Part shown: positions 58,828 through 64,000 of the stretch, one piece after another
How the letters are laid out: the number at the start of each line of letters is the position of its first letter
Position numbering within the stretch: position 1 is the stretch's first letter
Source of the DNA: Ferrovibrio terrae_A
Lineage (GTDB): Bacteria; Pseudomonadota; Alphaproteobacteria; Ferrovibrionales; Ferrovibrionaceae
Reading direction: 5' to 3'
Length of the DNA: 64,000 bases
NCBI RefSeq assembly: GCF_943372915.1
Contig: NZ_CALSAN010000002.1
Location: 1-64,000 of the forward strand
Program-made: the position numbers and the translations under genes
The notes under the pieces: generated by a model
What the model saw: only the letters and a program-made list of their open reading frames with translations
The model's database searches: none
What the model was told of the DNA's origin: nothing

Positions 58828-60096
58828 CTACAGCCCGAGCGTTTCGTACGGATAGAAGCGCACGGGCTGTCCCGGCTCCAGCCGCAGCAGGTCTTCCGGC
58901 AGCTCCAGCAGGCCATCCGTGCGGGTCAGCGACGTGATGACGCCGGCGCCATCGACGGCATATTTCTCCGCCCGCCAGCCGCCGTTCCCGTCGTCCTGCA
59001 ACGAGACCCGCACCCATTCGCGGCGGTCGGATTTCTTCCGGTAGGAAAATCCGGCGGTCACCGGGAAGCTGCGTGGCGCCTGCGGCAGGGCACCATTCAG
59101 CCGCTGCAGCAGCGGGCGGGCGAAAAAGCAGAAAGTGAGCAGCGCCGCCACCGGATTGCCCGGCAGGCCGAAAAACGGCACCCGGCCGATCAGCCCCAGT
59201 GCCACCGGCCGGCCCGGCTTGATCGCCAGGCGCCAGAAATCCAGCCGGCCATGGGCCTCGATGGCGGCCTTCACGTGATCCTCGTCGCCCGTGGAAACGC
59301 CGCCGGAACTGACCACCGCATCATGCTCGCGGGCTGCCTGGGCAAAGACAGCCGCGAGATGATCGCGGCGGTCGGGCTGGATACCCAGATCGCTCACCTT
59401 GCAGCCGGCAGCCGTCAGCAGGGCGGCCAGCAGCGGCCGGTTGGCGTCGTAGATACCGCCATCGGGTAGCGTGCTGCCGGCCTCGTGCACCTCATCACCG
59501 GTCGAGAGCAGCGCCACGCGCAAGGGCCGGTGCACCGGCAGCATGGCATGGCCGCCGGCAGCCGCCAGCGCCAGATCGGCGGCGCTCAGAATGCGGCCTG
59601 CCTTGAGCATCGTCTCGCCGGCCTGAATATCCTCGCCGGCAATCCGGCGATTGGCACCGCGCTTGATGCCCGGGCGGACCACCACGGTATCGCCATCGCG
59701 CATGCAGTCTTCCTGCATCATCACGGTATCGGGGTCGCCATTTTCGCCCCGCGGCATGACGGCGCCGGTCAGCATGCGCACTGCGGTGCCGCGCGGTTGC
59801 GGTCCCTCGAAAGGATGGCCGGCGGCAGCACGACCGATCACCGGCAGGCGGGTCTCGCCGTCTTTTGACAGGTCGTCGTGATAAACCGCATACCCATCGA
59901 CAGCGGAATTGTCGCGTGGCGGTACGGCCACCCTGGCGGCCAGCGGCATGGCCAGGATACGGCCACGGCATAAGGCGATCGGCAGGGTTTCGGAAGGGGC
60001 GATGGGAACGAGGCGCTGGGTCAGTTCGGCCAGCGCATCGTCCAGCCGCATCAGGGCGCCGCCATGGGCGAAACAGTCGTCACTCAGCTGCGCCAC
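58828..60096 (-). CDS. moeA: Molybdopterin molybdotransferase
   Basis: A 422-residue enzyme that inserts molybdate into adenylated molybdopterin. Features are DNSAVDGYAVYHDDL, MQEDCMRDGDTV, ALLSTGDEVHEAG, SSGGVSTGDEDHVKAAIE and GLPGNPVAALLTF. I chose the GTG at 60096 because it gives the AQLSDDCFAHGG N-terminus common in alphaproteobacterial MoeA; this overlaps mobB by 17 bases. The ATG at 60051 is the alternative. Confidence 0.93.
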   Translation of the reverse strand: MAQLSDDCFAHGGALMRLDDALAELTQRLVPIAPSETLPIALCRGRILAMPLAARVAVPPRDNSAVDGYAVYHDDLSKDGETRLPVIGRAAAGHPFEGPQPRGTAVRMLTGAVMPRGENGDPDTVMMQEDCMRDGDTVVVRPGIKRGANRRIAGEDIQAGETMLKAGRILSAADLALAAAGGHAMLPVHRPLRVALLSTGDEVHEAGSTLPDGGIYDANRPLLAALLTAAGCKVSDLGIQPDRRDHLAAVFAQAAREHDAVVSSGGVSTGDEDHVKAAIEAHGRLDFWRLAIKPGRPVALGLIGRVPFFGLPGNPVAALLTFCFFARPLLQRLNGALPQAPRSFPVTAGFSYRKKSDRREWVRVSLQDDGNGGWRAEKYAVDGAGVITSLTRTDGLLELPEDLLRLEPGQPVRFYPYETLGL

Positions 60097-60616
60097 GGCG
60101 CGCCCCGTCCCACGTGGCGGTCGGTCGATCCAGCCAGGCGATGATGAAATCAGCCACCTGCTGCGGCTGATTTGCATCGAGCTGCGGCACACTCAGTTCC
60201 GGCACCGGCGCATCACTGGCGACCGCGATGACACTGGCATCTTCTGCCTGCAACAGCGGCTTGCCGACAGCGGCGCGCCAGACCTCGATCTTGGCATGGC
60301 TGGATTTCTTGAAGCCTTCCACCAGAACCAGATCGACCGGATTGAGCCGCGTGAGCAGATCCTCCAGCGTCGGTTCCGGCGCACCGCGATGCTCATGCAT
60401 GATGGCATAGCGTTTGGCCGAGCTGATCAGCACTTCGCTGGCACCAGCCTCGCGGTGGCGATAGGAATCCTTGCCGGGCCTGTCGACATCGAAGTCGTGA
60501 TGCGCATGCTTGATGGTGGAGACCGTGATGCCCCGTGCCGTGAGCAGCGGGATCAGCGCGGCCAGCAGGGTGGTTTTGCCGGCGCCGCTCCAGCCGGAAA
60601 TGCCCAGCACTTTCAT
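60080..60616 (-). CDS. mobB: Molybdopterin-guanine dinucleotide biosynthesis adaptor MobB
   Basis: A 178-residue GTP-binding protein that assists MobA in Mo-MGD cofactor formation. It has Walker A GWSGAGKTTLLAALIP near the N-terminus and TIKHAHHDFDVDRPGKDSYRHREAGA, both diagnostic. The downstream gene is moeA. No MobA is present in the window. The poly-ferredoxin gene ends 10 bases upstream. Confidence 0.93.
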   Translation of the reverse strand: MKVLGISGWSGAGKTTLLAALIPLLTARGITVSTIKHAHHDFDVDRPGKDSYRHREAGASEVLISSAKRYAIMHEHRGAPEPTLEDLLTRLNPVDLVLVEGFKKSSHAKIEVWRAAVGKPLLQAEDASVIAVASDAPVPELSVPQLDANQPQQVADFIIAWLDRPTATWDGARRGAAE

Positions 60617-60626
60617 ACCGGCACCG

Positions 60627-62675
60627 TCATGAGGGCTTCTTGCCCGACGCCTTCAGTTCGGCGGCGGCACGTTCGGCCAGGTAATCGTCGGTGGTGCGCA
60701 CATCGGGCCGCGGCGCGCCGGCATAGGGATCGATCTTGTTCTCGCTCTGCACGATGATGCGGCAGTCGGCGCACATGCGCATGCGGTCGGCAATGTCGCC
60801 GCCCTTGCCATACATCCAGTGCTTGCCCTCCAGCTTGGCAATCACCTTCTCGATGGAGGATTTGGTGCCGAACGGTTTGGCGCAACGGATGCAGTGGAAG
60901 GGTTCTTCTTCCTTCACCTGGCGCTGACGGGCCGACTCAGATGTGAAATTGATCCGCGGCTCCAGCGCGATCACCTTTTCCGGACAGGTGTTCTTGCACA
61001 GGCCGCATTGCACGCAGGCATCTTCGGTGAAGCTGAGCCGAGGCCGTTCCGGATCGTCGCTCAGCGCGCCGGTCGGGCAGGCCGAGACGCAGGCCAGGCA
61101 GAGTGTGCAGTTTTCCGCATCGATCTGCAGATTGCCAAAGGGTGCGCCCGGCGGCAGGGCAATCGCATCGACCGGCTGCGGCGCCACGCTGTGCAGATGA
61201 CGGAAGGCCAGTCGGGCCAGATCGCGGTTGCGCCCCATCGGCAGATAGCTGGCACCACTCGGTCCCTCGCGCCGCGGTAGTGCCGCCAGGGCCGCGCCAA
61301 GCTGCTCGGGGTCATCGGTTTCGATCAGGCCGACACGGCCGCCCTCATAGCCGAGGCCGACCTGCACGCTTTCAGCCAGGGCCATCTGCTGGCCGATGCC
61401 GGCCGCGTCATCGTTGCGCTTGCCCGGCGTCAGCAGGCGCAGATCGGCTGCGCCATAGGAGAAGGCAGAGGCGAAGAAGGCGACATTGCATTCGCCAAGC
61501 GCATTGACGGCAAAGGGCAACACGCGCGCCGGCAGGCCGTCGCCATGGCGGGCCAAGGCATCGATCAGCGGCGCACCATGCTTGGCATCATGCACCAGCA
61601 CTACGGCCTGGCGACCGCCAGCCTCGCGATAGGCCAGCAACAGGGCGCGCAGCTGTTCGGCCAGCGTCGCCGGCGGCGGCAGGCGGTATTCGGCAGCACC
61701 GGTGGGACAGACCGCACCGCAGTTGCCGCAGCCACCGCAGATATATGGATCAATCGTGACATGATCCCCTGACGGCGTGATGGCGCCGGTGGGGCAGACA
61801 TCCAGGCAACGCGTGCAGCCGGTCTTTTTCGAGCGCGAATGGGTGCAGATTTCAGCATGGTAGGCGACATAGATCGGCTTTTCAAAACTGCCGGTCAGAT
61901 CGCTGGCCTCGAACAAGGCCCGCTGTACCGCCGCCGGATCTTTCGGATCGGGCCGGAAATAACCGTCGCGCTTTTCATGCGCCGGAAACAGCGGCGTGCC
62001 GCCGGTGAGGTCGATGATGATGTCGCAGGTGGAGCTGGCGCCGTTGCGGGGTGCGCCGAATTTCAGGCTCTGGCGCGACGACGGCAATGGCAGAGCGTAA
62101 TTGTCGACCACCAGTTCGAAGGCCCCAAGATGGCCGCGCGCCCCGGCGATATGGCCCTGTACGATCGGCAGATCCATCTGCGGCTGTGCCGCAACATCCT
62201 TCGGCCGGTCGAGCATGATGGTGACATCAAGGCGACTGCTGAGCTGCCGGGCGGCGGCAATCGCCACCTCGTCGCGGCCATAGATCAGCGCAACGCCTTC
62301 GGATTTCATCGTCACGGTCGGCAAGGCCGGGGTCGGCACCGCCGCTGCCGCGATCAACGCCGCCATTTTCGGCATCGCATCGGCGGCCTCGGACGACCAG
62401 CCGGCGGTTTCGCGGATATTGACGTAGGAGACCGGCGTGTCGCTGCGCAGCTCCTCGCGCTGCTCATCGAACAACGCACTTTCCTGGGTGCAGGCCACCG
62501 TCAGCGGCTCGCCAGCTTTCAGCGCGGCCTGGAAACGGCCCAGTTCGGCGCGACAGAGCTGCGTTGCTGCCTCGCTACCCTCTGTTGCGCCACAGGCCTT
62601 GGCCAGCGCCTTGCCGTCCAGCGGCATGGTGCCTTCGCAGTTGCACACCAGGACGCGTTTTCCGTCCAGCCGCAT
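60627..62675 (-). CDS. Poly-[4Fe-4S] ferredoxin-type protein with C-terminal CxxC sites
   Basis: A 682-residue iron-sulfur protein. Central and C-terminal regions contain several ferredoxin motifs: CTRCLDVCPTGAI, CGGCGNCGAVCPTGA, CTLCLACVSACPTGAL and CVQCGLCKNTCPEKV, each with a CP ending. The tail has FHCIRCAKPFG and MCADCR, a possible zinc or extra cluster site. The N-terminal half has VLVCNCEGTMPLDG and repeats of a Rossmann-like shape. I recall such proteins beside formate dehydrogenase genes in Alphaproteobacteria, which agrees with the adjacent moeA-mobB. Its precise partner is unknown. Start: ATG at 62675 or GTG at 62678. Confidence 0.83.
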   Translation of the reverse strand: MRLDGKRVLVCNCEGTMPLDGKALAKACGATEGSEAATQLCRAELGRFQAALKAGEPLTVACTQESALFDEQREELRSDTPVSYVNIRETAGWSSEAADAMPKMAALIAAAAVPTPALPTVTMKSEGVALIYGRDEVAIAAARQLSSRLDVTIMLDRPKDVAAQPQMDLPIVQGHIAGARGHLGAFELVVDNYALPLPSSRQSLKFGAPRNGASSTCDIIIDLTGGTPLFPAHEKRDGYFRPDPKDPAAVQRALFEASDLTGSFEKPIYVAYHAEICTHSRSKKTGCTRCLDVCPTGAITPSGDHVTIDPYICGGCGNCGAVCPTGAAEYRLPPPATLAEQLRALLLAYREAGGRQAVVLVHDAKHGAPLIDALARHGDGLPARVLPFAVNALGECNVAFFASAFSYGAADLRLLTPGKRNDDAAGIGQQMALAESVQVGLGYEGGRVGLIETDDPEQLGAALAALPRREGPSGASYLPMGRNRDLARLAFRHLHSVAPQPVDAIALPPGAPFGNLQIDAENCTLCLACVSACPTGALSDDPERPRLSFTEDACVQCGLCKNTCPEKVIALEPRINFTSESARQRQVKEEEPFHCIRCAKPFGTKSSIEKVIAKLEGKHWMYGKGGDIADRMRMCADCRIIVQSENKIDPYAGAPRPDVRTTDDYLAERAAAELKASGKKPS

Positions 62676-62760
62676 CACCCGTTTTCCACCCGACTATCTG
62701 GTAAACTCACTGTCAGGACTATAGTGTTGAGGGCACAGGAAAACCAGCCGGAGACCCGGT

Positions 62761-63159
62761 TTGCGCATTGTCATTTGGCTGCTGATTCCAGGCCTTCTCG
62801 TCTGTGCCGGCATGGCCCAGGCCCAGACGAAAGCAGACGATCTAGAACCGCCCAGCCTGGAGCGCGGCGCCGAACTCTGGGGCAAATGTCGCGCCTGCCA
62901 CACCATCGAGCCAAAGGGCCGCAATATCGTCGGCCCTCGTCTGCATGGCATGTTCGGCCGCAAGGCCGGCAGTGTAGCCGACTACCGCTATTCCGAGGTG
63001 ATGAAGAAGTCTGCCGTGGTCTGGACCGAACAGACGCTCGACGCCTATCTGGCTGCCACCCAGGACTTCATGCCGGGCAACAAAATGTATGGCGGATTGG
63101 CCATCGCCCAGGATCGCGTCGATCTGATTGCCTGGCTGAAACAGGCGGCGGGAAAATAG
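62761..63159 (+). CDS. Class I cytochrome c (c2-like), periplasmic
   Basis: A 132-residue monohaem cytochrome. A signal peptide (VIWLLIPGLLVCAGMAQAQ) leads to the haem site Cys43-x-x-Cys46-His47 (CRACHTI). The distal ligand Met104 is in ATQDFMPGNKMYGG, as in cytochrome c2/c550. The start is TTG at 62761, with GGAG 9 to 11 bases upstream and no better ATG. It is a soluble electron carrier. It is divergent from the poly-ferredoxin gene. Confidence 0.9.
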   Translation: MRIVIWLLIPGLLVCAGMAQAQTKADDLEPPSLERGAELWGKCRACHTIEPKGRNIVGPRLHGMFGRKAGSVADYRYSEVMKKSAVVWTEQTLDAYLAATQDFMPGNKMYGGLAIAQDRVDLIAWLKQAAGK

Positions 63160-63230
63160 CCACAGCCCTTCCAATCGGCCCACAAAACCCTATATAATTT
63201 ATTTGTATCAATGCTTTGGAGGTTGCCCCC

Positions 63231-63368
63231 ATGAAAGCCTTCGTTTCCGGCCTGATCGCTGCGCTCGTCATCGCCATTGGCGCCGCCTTCATTCTGCAGA
63301 CCGTCAACAAATCTGTCGATGTTGCCTTCAGCACTGAAGGCGCACGCGTGACGCCCGAGCAGCATTAA
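63231..63368 (+). CDS. Small single-helix membrane protein
   Basis: A 45-residue protein with one hydrophobic helix (about 4-22) followed by a short polar tail ending TPEQH. AGGTTGCC and GGAGG lie upstream of the ATG, and a TATAAT at 63193-63198 fits a -10 box. The short length and clean translation signals suggest a real small inner-membrane protein. I do not recognise a family. Confidence 0.6.
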   Translation: MKAFVSGLIAALVIAIGAAFILQTVNKSVDVAFSTEGARVTPEQH

Positions 63369-63385
63369 GCTGAACAGGTCTGGTC

Positions 63386-64000
63386 CTAGGATTTCGGCGC
63401 GGGAATCAACGCGCCGGTTTCCAGCGACCAGAGTTTGATGACCGTATCGTAGCCGCCTGATACGGCGCGTTTGCCATCGGGTGTGAAGGCCACCGACCAG
63501 ACCGGTTTTTCATGACCGGCAAACTGCTTGAGCTGGCGCCCGTCTTTCAGATCCCACAGCCGCATCAGGCGATCACCGCCGCCCGACAGCGCATAGCGCC
63601 CATCCTTTGAGATCGCGATCGAGGTGATGAATCCGCTGTGGCCGGGCAGGCTACCGCTTTCACGCTGTGCCACCAGATCCCAACGCTTGATCGAACCATC
63701 GGTGCTGCCGGTCAGCGCCGACTTGCCATCGGGCGCCACCGCCACGGCGTTGACACTGGCCTGATGGCCGGTCATCACCGCAAGCTCCTTGCCGCTGGCA
63801 ACATCCCAGAGCCGCGCGGTCAGATCATACCCGACCGAGATCAATTGCTTGTCATCCATGGCGAAGGCGACCTGCATCACATTCGCCTCATGGCCTTCGA
63901 AGTTGCGCTCCAGCTTGTTGCTGGCCAGATTCCACAGTTTGACGGTCCTGTCCCAGCTTGCCGTCGCCAGCCGGCGGCCATCGCGGCTCAGACTCATGCC
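63386..64000 (-). CDS. WD40-repeat protein (C-terminal part, runs off the right edge)
   Basis: The last 205 residues of a beta-propeller protein. At least five WD40 blades are visible, each with a GH ... D ... WD pattern (for example ATASWDRTVKLWNLASNKL, VGYDLTARLWDVASGKEL, GSTDGSIKRWDLVAQRE, LSGGGDRLMRLWDLKDGRQL and SGGYDTVIKLWSLETGAL). The frame stays open to the window edge, so the start is not visible. Bacterial WD40 proteins of this type are scaffolds and can be fused to cytochrome or caspase-like domains; none is seen here. Confidence 0.88.
   Translation of the reverse strand, partial: GMSLSRDGRRLATASWDRTVKLWNLASNKLERNFEGHEANVMQVAFAMDDKQLISVGYDLTARLWDVASGKELAVMTGHQASVNAVAVAPDGKSALTGSTDGSIKRWDLVAQRESGSLPGHSGFITSIAISKDGRYALSGGGDRLMRLWDLKDGRQLKQFAGHEKPVWSVAFTPDGKRAVSGGYDTVIKLWSLETGALIPAPKS

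Noticed and set aside
1..64000. CRISPR arrays, IS elements, prophage, tRNA or rRNA
   Set aside because: I looked for direct repeats with spacers, transposase motifs, long terminal inverted repeats and tRNA T-loops and saw none. A tRNAscan/ISfinder run would be decisive.

Overview
The window is GC-rich, densely packed bacterial DNA with no break in style from end to end. Gene content points to a free-living, flagellated, aerobic alphaproteobacterium, probably Rhodospirillales-like. The main reasons are the lspA/DUF3035/twin-M16 neighbourhood, a complete ethylmalonyl-CoA pathway core (ecm, ccr, mcd), a split glycine decarboxylase behind a tandem glycine riboswitch, a TipF-like degenerate EAL protein, and a sigma-54 promoter on flagellar hook genes. 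The genus is a guess. I see no insertion sequence, prophage, CRISPR array, tRNA or rRNA.

Layout. 1-9.5 kb (minus strand): a catalytic plus a non-catalytic M16 peptidase, a DUF3035 lipoprotein, a hybrid-free histidine kinase, lspA, ileS, ribF and a MaoC hydratase. 9.6-16.5 kb: housekeeping and small enzymes (HAD phosphatase, TipF-like EAL protein, anchored glutathione peroxidase, rlmJ, LMW-PTP, VOC, SRPBCC and AraC proteins). 16.5-21.6 kb: the glycolate oxidase operon with its own FCD-GntR regulator and a palindromic operator, then rpmJ with a clear terminator. 21.7-27.1 kb: a chemotaxis island of two MCPs that share the same C-terminal DWQEF tail, plus cheW. 27.1-27.35 kb: an unexplained compact three-way-junction element followed by an intrinsic terminator, in the apparent leader of cheW. 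27.4-30.7 kb: a TPP enzyme/cyclase pair and a DUF962 protein. 30.8-35.6 kb: tandem glycine riboswitch and gcvT-gcvH-gcvPA-gcvPB. 35.6-41.1 kb: small membrane proteins, an EF-hand protein, a circularly permuted ROK-like protein, an APH/AAA kinase with a membrane tail, and a YjdF-like protein.

41-46.5 kb: ecm diverges from ccr-mcd. Together with the PduO-type adenosyltransferase at 51 kb, which can make the B12 coenzyme that Ecm needs, this forms the C4-to-C5 core of acetyl-CoA assimilation. Glycolate oxidation and glycine cleavage nearby suggest a lifestyle that uses C2 compounds. 46.5-51 kb: threonine/serine dehydratase, ArsR, MarR, EamA, AlaX, AraC. 51.9-55.9 kb: flgE-flgK-flgL from a textbook sigma-54 promoter. 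56-64 kb: cysS, sufE, a NifU-like scaffold lacking its third cysteine, hisI, moeA-mobB, a large poly-ferredoxin, a cytochrome c and the end of a WD40 protein.

The best candidate for something undescribed is the 60-nt three-way junction at 27191-27250 with complementary hairpin loops and a downstream terminator, ahead of the chemotaxis genes. Second are the permuted ROK protein and the kinase with a two-helix membrane tail.
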